64,000 nt of DNA. It comes from Symbiodinium natans. Lineage: Eukaryota > Sar > Dinophyceae > Suessiales > Symbiodiniaceae. The translations under genes and the position numbers were made by a program. The notes beneath the pieces were generated by a model. It searched no databases and had not been told where the DNA came from. It was given only the letters and a program-made list of their open reading frames with translations. Location of the stretch: positions 124,001 to 188,000 of the forward strand of contig CAJNDS010002247.1 of NCBI GenBank assembly GCA_905221605.1, given 5' to 3'. Of the stretch, positions 1 to 8,477 are shown one piece after another. Positions within the stretch are counted from its first letter, which is position 1; every line of letters starts with the position of its first letter.

Positions 1-276
1 AGGGTGAAGGTTAGGGTAACGGACTGTTATGGACGGTTAGGTTAGCGGGTTGGAGTCAGGGTCAGGGTCAGGGTCCGGGTTGGGGGCTAGGGGTAAGGGC
101 AAGGGCCCCAAAACCCTAAACCCCCGACGCTAGGGAGGCCGCCGAGTCCCATTCCGCGGCGCACGACACCAGTCGATCCACATCATGGCCTGCGGGCAGA
201 GTCTTCAAGATCTCCCAGCCAGGGTGAGGCGGGGGGCTAAAAGGCTCCAACCTGAAAGAACATCCCCCGAAGCTGA
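1..276. other. Degenerate G-rich subtelomeric sequence
   Basis: GGGTCAGGGTCAGGGT-like and GGTTAGGG-like words dominate the first 120 bases, followed by mixed sequence. No gene is seen. It reads as worn telomere-like DNA next to the telomere-repeat blocks that follow. Confidence 0.5.
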
Positions 277-357
277 AGGGTTTAGGGTTTAGGGTTTAGG
301 GCTCAGGGCTCACGGCTTAGGGCTCAGGGCTTAGGGCTTAGGGCTTAGGGCTTGGGG
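277..357 (+). repeat. Interstitial telomere repeat block (TTTAGGG)
   Basis: A few exact TTTAGGG units grade into GGGCTTA/GGGCTCA variants. The G-rich strand is on +. This is the first of six such blocks in the first 3.6 kb. Confidence 0.85.
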
Positions 358-557
358 TGCCCGAAGTGCCCCCCTCTCCCCAGAAACCGGCAGCTCTGGG
401 AAGCCAGCCTGCGCCTGCGCGAAGTCCTTGCCCGCCACCTCCCATGGTTTGGTTGGCTTCTTCTCTGCGGGGGGCTCTCCTCTATGGGGCCCCGAGAAAA
501 TCGGAGGATCTAGGGTTCCATGTAGGGTTCTATACTGGGGCAGGGGTTCTATACAGG

Positions 558-562
<5 letters not shown>

Positions 563-602
<40 letters not shown>
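563..602. repeat. (CT)n microsatellite
   Basis: About 20 uninterrupted CT dinucleotides. A second run of about 14 CT lies at 694-722. The stretch between 358 and 1000 otherwise holds no convincing gene; short ORFs there are created by the microsatellites. Confidence 0.95.
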
Positions 603-603
<1 letters not shown>

Positions 604-691
604 TCTGCCCAGCGAAGAGGCCCCCCTAGGAGGACCCCGGCCACGCTGGCCCGCTGCTCTGTCCGAGGTGAAAGTTTAAGGCACCGTGCCT

Positions 692-726
<35 letters not shown>

Positions 727-1007
727 GCGGTTGTGAAGGATTCACAGCAATAGCATCCTCGCACCCCTGCCCCGAACGTATCCTTGGGCTCTGAAGGAAA
801 AACACTGGGTAGACTTTGCGAACACCGGCCTGGGACGGACCGGAGCTGAAACTGCATGGCGCCTTGGCTTGCACTACAACTCAGATTGGTTTACCCCGCG
901 CCTTTGTCCCGAACTCCGCTGATCACTGCTAACGTCCAACAACTCAGGATCCCATGACGAGCAGGGCCAGTTGGCCACGCCTTCGTTCGGGAGCACATTA
1001 TGCTTGC

Positions 1008-2125
1008 AAAGCGTGTACCCCGATCCTGTTCGACATCTATGCGCTGCGAGAGAGATTTCGGGGTCAGCACTGCGAAAGAATTCAAGACCGGTAAGCCCCG
1101 AAACAAAAAGCGTCACCCCGATCCTGTTCGACCGTCGCAAAAGACTGCCCCATCCTGGCATCTATAGACCATCAGCCCCGAAGCACAGGCGTTTATCTCG
1201 ATCCTGTTCGACATCCATGTGCTGAGGCTGCACCAGCCAGCCCCAAAGCAAAAGCGCTTGCCCCGATCCTGGTCGACATCGATGCGCTGCCACTACCCCA
1301 AACCTGCCTCGAAGTCTATGCGCTGCCAGAGACCGAATTGTCTCGGCACGTGCCGGCTGGTCATTTTTCGTACAAAGATCTATTCCTCATTCATCGTCCT
1401 TGGGGCGGGCCAGCACCAGCAATTGTTTGTATTACTTCGTCTTATTCTTCTTATTATTCTTCTTCTTCTTCTTCCAGGTTCGGAGTCTTGGTCAGTTCAC
1501 TGTATTCCCTTCTGCCCAATTCCAGCATCTGGTCCACAACAGTCCATTGCCCCGTAGATGTTTTTGAGGAGGTCCCTGCATGTTCCAGCTATTGAAGCCG
1601 TCGATCTTTGCTCCAGGCGATCCCAGAAACTTCCAGAGCCAAGGGCCTTCCCCGATCCTGGTTGACATCTCTGTGCTACGAAAGAATTCAAGACGGTGAG
1701 TCCCAAGAGAACAAGCGTTCACCCCGATCCTGTTGTTCGTTGCCTGTTCGACATCTATGTTGCGACTACTGTGCTGCGAGAGATTTCCCACATCTATGCG
1801 CTGCGCCCCAAAACACAAACAAGCGCTCGCCCCGATCCTATTCGACATCTAAGTGCTGTGAAAGATCTCAAGACTGTCCACGCCAAAGTGTTTACTCTGT
1901 CCCGTTCGACCCCAAAGCGTTCATCACCGTCTTGTTCGACATCTACGTGCTGCGAGAGGAGTCTACCCCGATCTTGTTTAGCATCTGTGTGTTGCGAGAC
2001 CATCAGACACGAAGTAGAAGCATTAACCCCGATGCTGTTCCATGAGTTGCGAGAGAGATTTCGAGACCGTCAGCCTCAAAGCAAAAGCGCTTGCCCCGAT
2101 CTTGTTCGACATCTACGCGCAGTCC
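1008..2125. repeat. Degenerate subtelomeric satellite, ~12 copies
   Basis: The word CCCCGATCCTGTTCGACATC, followed by something like TATGCGCTGCGAGAGA and often AAGACCGT and AAGCCCC, recurs with changes near 1018, 1112, 1198, 1258, 1650, 1722, 1830, 1922, 1975, 2028 and 2092. Spacing is irregular (about 45-110 bases, with one longer gap around a TTC microsatellite at 1437-1477). Several reading frames are open through it, but they translate the repeat and are not conserved as protein, so it is called non-coding satellite. Confidence 0.7.
1437..1477. repeat. (TTC)n microsatellite
   Basis: Imperfect TTC/TTA trinucleotide run, followed directly by CCAGG. It lies inside the gap of the degenerate satellite. 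Confidence 0.85.
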
Positions 2126-2172
2126 GTACTCTTGACCCTAGACCCAAGACTTCAACATCCCGAAATCCCTGA

Positions 2173-2266
2173 GCCCTAAACCCGAAATCCATCAACCCTA
2201 AACCCTAAACCCTAAACCCTAAACCCTAAACCCTAAACCCTAAACCCTAAACCCTAAACCCTGACC
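2173..2266 (-). repeat. Interstitial telomere repeat block (C-strand on +)
   Basis: CCCTAAA repeated about ten times on the + strand, so the G-rich strand is on -. This is opposite to the block at 277 and to the long block at 2788. Confidence 0.95.
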
Positions 2267-2379
2267 CCCACAGAACGTGGTGGATTCTGACTGCAGCCAT
2301 CAGTGCCGCCCGAGTTCGCCAAGAGCTGCGACAGCTCCGGGGACAGGGAGCACCTCGAGGATAGAATATCTGGGGGGGA

Positions 2380-2486
2380 TTTAGGGTTTTAGGGTTTTAG
2401 GGTTTTAGGGTTTAGGGTTTAGGGTTTAGGGTTTTAGGGTTTTAGGTTTTAGGGTTGAGGGTTGAGGGTTCAGGGTTTGGGGTCTA
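2380..2486 (+). repeat. Interstitial telomere repeat block, TTTTAGGG variants
   Basis: Mixture of TTTTAGGG (8-mer) and TTTAGGG (7-mer) units, degrading into GGGTTGAGGGTTCAGGG at the right edge. Confidence 0.9.
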
Positions 2487-2579
2487 GTGTACCCGGCCAC
2501 GCTTGTCAAGGCCGATTTCCGAGTCCTTACTACTGCAAGTCTTAGTCTCCAGGTGAGGATGCCAACAGCAGGGCAGGAT

Positions 2580-2676
2580 CCCTAAACCCTAAACCCTGAA
2601 CCCTTAATCCTAAACCTTAAACCCTAAACCCTAAACCCTAAACCCTAAACCCCAAACCCGAAACCCTAAACCCTCC
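2580..2676 (-). repeat. Interstitial telomere repeat block (C-strand on +)
   Basis: CCCTAAA units with several substitutions (AACCCGAAACCC, AACCTTAAACC). Orientation is the same as the block at 2173. Confidence 0.9.
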
Positions 2677-2787
2677 CTCTTGGGGCATCGGGGGAGACTT
2701 GGGGCCCCGGCTCCAGGTGGATCGCTTCCTCCGAGGCCTCGACCTTCAAATGAAAGAGGGTGTCGGGATCTTTGCGGCTTCGGGCTT

Positions 2788-3050
2788 ATTTAGTTTAGGG
2801 TTTAGGGTTTAGGGTTTAGGGTTTAGGGTTTAGGGTTTAGGGTTTAGGGTTTAGGGTTTAGGGTTTAGGGTTTAGGGTTTAGGTTTTAGTGTTTAGGGTT
2901 TAGGGTTTAGGGTTTAGGGTTTAGGGTTTAGGGTTTAGGGTTTAGGGTTTAGGGTTTAGGGTTTAGGGTTTAGGGTTTAGGGTTTAGGGTTTAGGGTTCA
3001 AAGGTTGCGGCTTAGGGTTTAGGAGCCAGGGTTTAGGGTTTAGGGTTCAA
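2788..3050 (+). repeat. Longest interstitial telomere repeat block
   Basis: About thirty nearly perfect TTTAGGG units with one variant stretch near 2881-2892, then decay to the right of 2998. Plant/alveolate-type TTTAGGG supports a eukaryotic, dinoflagellate-compatible origin. Confidence 0.97.
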
Positions 3051-3143
3051 TCTGCTGGGCCATCCCCCTGCAGAATCAACCTGCCCGTCCCCCAACAGCG
3101 TGAAAAAGTCTCCCGGCGCCCCTCAACATCCCATGCATCCCTT

Positions 3144-3240
3144 GGGATGTTACCCCTTATACTAACAGTCCTTAATTGGGATTCTAATCAGGGGTACTAG
3201 AATCCCTATTAAGGACTGTGAGTAGAAGGGGGAACATCCC
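3144..3240. mobile_element. Foldback (MITE-like) inverted repeat
   Basis: The arm 3144-3188 (GGGATGTTACCCCTTATACT...) is the near-perfect reverse complement of 3194-3240 (...AGAAGGGGGAACATCCC), with a loop of a few bases. No coding capacity. It looks like a small non-autonomous foldback element; the alternative is an RNA hairpin. Confidence 0.7.
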
Positions 3241-3261
3241 AGTGCATCCCCTTAAAGGTCA

Positions 3262-3375
3262 ATTATGGGGGGTTTACGAAAGCAAGGGCGCCCTTATGTG
3301 TAGACCCCCAAATAGCAAGGCCTTGATGATAAGGACCCCAATAGGGTACCCTATTTTCGGAAACCCCCATAGGTC
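3262..3375. mobile_element. MITE-like element with GGGGTTTACGAAA termini
   Basis: The left end carries ATGGGGGGTTTACGAAA and the right end CCTATTTTCGGAAACCCCCAT, giving ~30-bp imperfect terminal inverted repeats around ~50 bases of filler. The same terminus occurs at 17404-17430 and 22803-22828, at the outer ends of the large inverted repeat there, so it belongs to a dispersed family. Confidence 0.65.
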
Positions 3376-3496
3376 AGATTTGGGCCAAAGAGACCCAAGA
3401 GCCCTTCTCACGCTCTTGTTCCCCCCTCCCTCCCGGGCCACCTTCGGGACATTCTGCGCCTGCGCGTTTCAACAACGCTTCTTTTTCTGGTTTTGG

Positions 3497-3585
3497 GGCT
3501 TAGGGTTTAGGATTTCGGGTTTAGGGTTTAGGGTTTCGGGTTTCGCGTTTCGGGTTTAGGGTTTAGGGTTTAGGGTTTAGGGTTC
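3497..3585 (+). repeat. Interstitial telomere repeat block with TTTCGGG variants
   Basis: TTTAGGG alternates with TTTCGGG and TTTCGCG units. This is the last telomere-like block before ordinary sequence. Confidence 0.9.
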
Positions 3586-4935
3586 GGACGAACCGTGCGT
3601 CGGGAGTACACGAGGTCTCACGGCTTCAGATCTCGGATTAAAGGCGAGGGGCGGGGGGGCGGGGGCCCTGCAACTGGGGAGTTGAAGGAACAGCATGGGC
3701 AGCGACTCAGACCCTTCTCCCGAATATGGAACCCTCCTACCCCCTGAATATCACATTCTCCCATCATAGTCATACTTTTTTTATTGCTGTATCTATTTTT
3801 AGTTACTTTTAACTATTTTGTTTATGTATTTATGCACTGATGTATTTATGCAGTGGCAGGAACGCAATAGACTCCAAAACCGAAGTGGAGGCGCAACAGG
3901 AGCCTTGGTCATGGGCACGAGGCGCCAGGTCGGAGGCTCTGCTACGGCATGCGGCTCCCAAGTCACTCAGCGCTTCCGTGAGGTGGAGGGCATGGTTGGT
4001 ACCAGAGTTGCACTACTTTGCTCCTCCACGTGGGCGTGGGATGGCGTGGGGCTCTCACCCGCTTCAGGTGGCTTCAGAGTACCGGTTTGTGGCTATCACC
4101 TGCAACCCAACTCTGGTGCACTGAGTTGAGCAGACACTCTCGCAAAAACAAGATGGCGGCGCCATGAGATAACAACCAAAAAACCAGAAAAACAACAACA
4201 ATGACAAACAAAAACAACAGTCAAAGAAGGATTGAGATGTTTACTTCTGTGCATTTGTAACCAACCCAGCCAGCAGAGCGCTGAAAGCGTTGCAGAGGCG
4301 GCCTCATCCTAGTTCCCTACACAGCTGTTTCAAAGCCTTTTTCGCACATGGACACAGCCAGCGTCATCTGGGAGGATTCACACCCTGAGCACCAGGAGGT
4401 TGATACTTTCCCGAGTCAAAGCCACAAAATGCCTTGGCCTCCAGCATGTTGCCTCGCTTGATCTGAAGTCTTCCCAAAGTCGCGTTTGCCCGAGGGGGGG
4501 CTCGGGAACTGGCCCCTGAAGCTTGATGCGCCTCTGACTCGACCTGCACACGGGCCGCACTTTTGCCACGTGGTGTGCTGTTTGCTGGTTGGCCGATAAG
4601 AACAGGCTTGTTCAGGAAACCTGCTGCTTTGCTGCTTGCTCAACGACTCAGTGACTCAAGGCTGCCATATGCCGACAAGTGCTGCAACGACTGGTACGGA
4701 AAAGACTTACAGGAGCTCTGCAACAGCCGACCTCAAAAGCCGAACGAGTGGAAGAGGAGACTCCAGCCCACAGCACAGAGCCACGGCGATCATTGGCGAT
4801 CATAAGCGTTCGACCTCCAGGCGACTTCTTAGTTGTCCAGTACCCAGGGGAACTAAAGGTTAACCTTTGGGATTATCAGGCGATTCTATTACCCTAAAAA
4901 GGTTAAAGGTCACCTACTCTACTACTAAGACTTTC
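3586..4935. other. No gene recognised
   Basis: Several ORFs of 60-100 codons overlap in different frames on both strands and none looks like a protein. The stretch 4140-4260 is A-rich. A short palindrome (AAAGGTTAACCTTT) sits at about 4856. Confidence 0.5.
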
Positions 4936-5213
4936 AAAGCAGGTCCTCCCAGACAGCGAGGAGAATGAACAGGGCAAATCCACACTGCTCTCTCTCTGTC
5001 TCTTTCTCTGCGCTCTCTTGTCTGAAGGGCCTCCTGTGCCCGCCTGATGGCGAGGCACGGACCGATACTAAGCATGAAGCATGTTTCCTCGTCGATCTTT
5101 GCTGTCCTCCCGCTTGGCGGGAGTCAGCCGTAAAGAAAATCGGCGCTCATCCGCCGTGGAAAAGATACTAGGAACATCAGGGCCTCACCGGCCCTTCTGG
5201 GACCTACACCTGA

Positions 5214-7937
5214 TCAGACCTCAGGACGTCCCAGCATCGTCCCGCTGGCTCCTGCAGATGCACCTCGACCCTTGGAGTAGGCGAAGCAGCCCACCAGCAG
5301 AGCCATGGAAGCCAGAACGGCCGCAACGATGGCAACCGCCAACGCGGCCGTGCCCGTGCCGTCTTCGTCGTCGTCGCCGTGCTCGCGGGCGTGCTCTGCC
5401 GGCGGCTGCGCTGCCAGCTGCGACTTCAAGGCATCGATCTCCTTGAACAAGATGTCACGCTGGTAGTCGTCAAAGGCAGTTCGCTTCACGCTGATCATGT
5501 TCGCGGCCATGCCATCATAGGCAGCCGTGCTTGACTCAAAGGCGAAGCTCTTCATGTTGTTGGGATACATGATCTGATCCGCCCCTGCCTGGGAAACGGC
5601 TTTGACTGCAGCACTTGGGGGAGTGAAGAGGAACTGAGAGGCCAAGCCCTCCTCGTCGTTGAGGATGACATGCAGGAACGCCTGCAATGCGGCAGCCGTC
5701 TTCGGATTGGTCTTCGTCTGATCCTTGCGGACATAGAGGTAGCTCACCAGCACGATCGGCCAGGTGTTCTCACCAGCCATGTCGTAGAGGTTCACGGCGC
5801 TCCAATCGACATCCGGAAGGCTGGGGAAGGCCCCGGAGTTCACTCCCTGAGTGCCCGCCTCTTGCACGCCAGAGGGCGAGAGCGCCATAGACTCCTTCGA
5901 GGTGCGGGTCCTTCCGGCCTTGTTCTTCAGAGCAATCTCGCCGAAGCCGTACTGATGCCCATGACCTGCATCCAAGTAGCCGATGGCATACGGCGTGTCT
6001 TCGATGTGCTTCTGCATGCCCTGAGACCCCTGCACAGGCGTGAAGCCCGTAGTCGTGGGCCAAGACACCGTCGATCCGCTCCCGAGGGTCCAGCCATTGT
6101 TCTCACACTTCTGCTTCAGGTAGGCGGTCAAACCAGTGGTGCTGCTGGATCCTGCTGTCCGGTGGCCCACCTTGATCAGAGTATTGGCGGGCACATTCAG
6201 CCCAGGATTCGCTGCCACGATGTCTGGGTGGTCCCAGCGGGTAATGTCACCGCCGAAGACACGCGCGAGCAGGCAGTCTGGGAGCTGTAGAGAGCTGGAG
6301 CCAATCTCACCTGCAGGCACACTGTGGAAGATGCCGATCGCACTGAGAGCGAAGGGCAAGTGGAGCATCGTGATCCCCTGAGCAGCCATGTCCTGGAAAC
6401 GTGCATTGGTCATGGGAATGTCTCCAGCACCGAAGTGGTTGTAGCTCATCCATGAGTTGCTCGCCTGGCCCGTGAACTCCTTCTGACCAGTGCTGCTGCC
6501 CACCGCACGGTAGGTAAGGAGTAGGGGAGCACGTGCCCGGTGCTCCATCTGCTTCATGACCTGAGCAAACCAATTCCGGGGGTTGGTGGTGCCGCTGCCG
6601 TGCAGTGGGACCACGCCAAAGTCGTCCAAGTGGGTCTCCAGCGCCATGACTCGCGCCTCCAGGGCTTGGTTGGCCACCTCCAGCTCATGAGCCTTCCACA
6701 GAGACCAGGTGTCCCTCTTCACGCTGATCACATTCAAGCCCTGCCCAGTCCAAGCAGCCGTGGAATCCTCGAAGGAGAAGACGTCTGTAGTATACCCACC
6801 AGGCTTTGTGATCTTGGTGGACCAGACCGTGGACCAGGTGTTCATCGTGGCCGGGACGGGATTGAAAGAATACTCCGCGAGCTTCGCCTGACCCATTGTC
6901 GTGCCAGTAACGTAGTCGACGAACGCTTTCAGCAAGGATGCCTTGTCAACCGTCCAGCCGCTCAAGTCCGTAGAAATGTAGAGGTAGGAGACGAGGACGA
7001 TGGGCCACGTGTTTGCTCCGCCTTGGTTGTAGAGGTTCACGGCGCTCCAATCCGCGGCCGCATCTGCCGGGATGACGCCGCCAGTCACCGCCGCCGCACC
7101 TGCAGCCGCGATGCCGTTGTCAGCGGGGGTGGCACCAACGTCCATGGCCATCTTGGACGTGAGCCAGGTGCCTGCCACGTTCTTGAGGTGCACCTCCGAG
7201 AAGCCGCGCTGGTGGCCGTGGCCTGCATCCACGTAGCCGATGGCATACTTCGTCGAGGCGATGTGATCCGTCATCCCGCCGGATCCCTGCACGGCGTGGA
7301 AGTTGCTGGCTGTTGGCCAGGCGAGGGTGGAGCCGGAGCTCAGCGTCCACGCAGTGGTGCAGCCCTCGGAGGCAGTGGCTGCCACCAAATATCCTGAGAG
7401 ACCTGAGGTGCTGCTGGAACCCAGGGTGCGATGTCCGACCTGGATCTTGGTCCCATCCGGGACTGCCGAAAGGCCAGGATTGTCCACCAGAATCTCCGGG
7501 TCCTTCCACTCCGTGATCTGGCCGCCGAAGATCTTGGCCAGCACACAGGGTGCCAGCTTCAAGCCCGTGCTGCCAACCTCACCTTCTGGCACGGAATGGA
7601 AGACCCCGATGGCTCCCATAGCGAAGGGAACGTGAACCATACCCCTTGATGCTGCAACCAACCCGTTGTAGCGGTCCTGCGTCACTGGGATGTCCCCAGA
7701 GCCGAAGTCCGTGAGGCCGGAGCTGTAGTCCCCGCTCGACTGCTGCGTGAACTCCCTCTGCCCAGTGCTGCTTCCCACAGCACGGTAGGTGAGCCGGATG
7801 TCCCTGCGGGTCATCGCACGAAAGCCGTCCATGATGTCCCAGAAGAACTTCGAGGGATTCGTGGTGCCGCTGCCGTGGACTTCAAGAGTCTGTGCCCCTG
7901 CATGTGCTGCCAATGCCGCGAGTGCAAAGAGCTTCAT
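5214..7937 (-). CDS. Twin-domain PstS-like phosphate-binding protein, copy 1
   Basis: 907 aa. Predicted to bind phosphate or a related oxyanion at the cell surface or in an endomembrane lumen. Residues 1-16 form a signal peptide (MKLFALAALAAHAGAQ). Two homologous periplasmic-binding-like domains follow, at ~20-410 and ~445-815, each with the PstS landmarks: HGSGTTNP, YRAVGSSTGQ, a FGSGDIP/FGAGDIP aspartate site, and GHRT(L/A)GSSST before GYL/AYL. A helical linker (~411-440), a second helix (~818-845), an acidic EHGDDDEDG stretch and one transmembrane helix (~863-887) with a short tail follow. The ATG at 7937 is chosen because the signal peptide starts there and all three copies diverge upstream of it. 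Bacterial PstS has one domain and no C-terminal anchor. No intron is seen. The family is well supported; the ligand is inferred. Confidence 0.88.
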   Translation of the reverse strand: MKLFALAALAAHAGAQTLEVHGSGTTNPSKFFWDIMDGFRAMTRRDIRLTYRAVGSSTGQREFTQQSSGDYSSGLTDFGSGDIPVTQDRYNGLVAASRGMVHVPFAMGAIGVFHSVPEGEVGSTGLKLAPCVLAKIFGGQITEWKDPEILVDNPGLSAVPDGTKIQVGHRTLGSSSTSGLSGYLVAATASEGCTTAWTLSSGSTLAWPTASNFHAVQGSGGMTDHIASTKYAIGYVDAGHGHQRGFSEVHLKNVAGTWLTSKMAMDVGATPADNGIAAAGAAAVTGGVIPADAAADWSAVNLYNQGGANTWPIVLVSYLYISTDLSGWTVDKASLLKAFVDYVTGTTMGQAKLAEYSFNPVPATMNTWSTVWSTKITKPGGYTTDVFSFEDSTAAWTGQGLNVISVKRDTWSLWKAHELEVANQALEARVMALETHLDDFGVVPLHGSGTTNPRNWFAQVMKQMEHRARAPLLLTYRAVGSSTGQKEFTGQASNSWMSYNHFGAGDIPMTNARFQDMAAQGITMLHLPFALSAIGIFHSVPAGEIGSSSLQLPDCLLARVFGGDITRWDHPDIVAANPGLNVPANTLIKVGHRTAGSSSTTGLTAYLKQKCENNGWTLGSGSTVSWPTTTGFTPVQGSQGMQKHIEDTPYAIGYLDAGHGHQYGFGEIALKNKAGRTRTSKESMALSPSGVQEAGTQGVNSGAFPSLPDVDWSAVNLYDMAGENTWPIVLVSYLYVRKDQTKTNPKTAAALQAFLHVILNDEEGLASQFLFTPPSAAVKAVSQAGADQIMYPNNMKSFAFESSTAAYDGMAANMISVKRTAFDDYQRDILFKEIDALKSQLAAQPPAEHAREHGDDDEDGTGTAALAVAIVAAVLASMALLVGCFAYSKGRGASAGASGTMLGRPEV

Positions 7938-8477
7938 CCGTCCGGTTGAGCACGGGCGGCGGGCCCGCAAATGCCTTGGCCTAGACGATCTGAGAGCCGA
8001 TGCGCTGCAGTGAACACGTTCACTTTCTGAGAGGCAAGAAGGCAGAAACATCAAGACAGCTGCGAAGCTTCGTGACGCTAAGGAGGCAGAGACACAGAGA
8101 TGCGAGACAACCCTCAGCAGCATGCAGCCTCGTCAGAATCAGGCCATGCTGCTGCGTGGCTGTGCCTGGCAAGACGCATCCATGACCAAAGTAAGCGCCT
8201 ATGCCTTTCACACCTTCTGTTTGTTGGCGCCTCTGTCCGTCACCGAGCCAGTGAGCATGGGGCAAGTCCACAATTGTCTCGTCAAACTTGTGTTAAAGGT
8301 CTGCTGCGCCCGCCTAATGGCGAGGCACCGACCGATAGAAAGGATGAAGACTGATACTACGCATGCTGTCCTCCCGCTTGGCGGGTGCCAGCCGTAAAGA
8401 AAATCGGCGCTCATCCGCCGTGGAAAAGATCCGACAAAAATCAGGGCCTCGCCGGCCCTTCTGGGAACTACACCTGA
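7938..8477 (-). promoter_or_regulatory. Spacer between array copies 1 and 2
   Basis: This 540-base spacer is shared with 11202-11745. On the minus strand the last 60 bases before the ATG are conserved in all three copies. Just upstream is a pyrimidine-AG site (GTTCACTGCAG here, GTTCCTGCAG in copy 2, GTTCCCTGCAG in copy 3) that would suit a spliced-leader acceptor; that role is inferred from dinoflagellate biology. The 3' side holds conserved short stems (CCCGCTTGGCGGG; CGGCGCTCATCCGCCG) shortly after the previous stop codon, possible 3'-end structures. No TATA-like box is obvious. Confidence 0.45.

Noticed and set aside
900-2172. ORFs of 112-158 codons in the subtelomeric satellite
   Set aside because: They follow the repeat unit in several frames at once and are not conserved between units.
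1-3585. True chromosome end
   Set aside because: Telomere blocks are short, interrupted and in both orientations, so they are interstitial; base 1 is not shown to be a terminus.
3818-4129. Plus-strand ORF of 103 codons
   Set aside because: No motif, overlapping equal-length ORF in another frame, no codon bias visible.
6540-7397. 285-codon plus-strand ORF, repeated at 9804 and 13072
   Set aside because: Antisense shadow of the PstS-like genes, produced by their high-GC codon use; the sense frame has signal peptide, domains and membrane helix.
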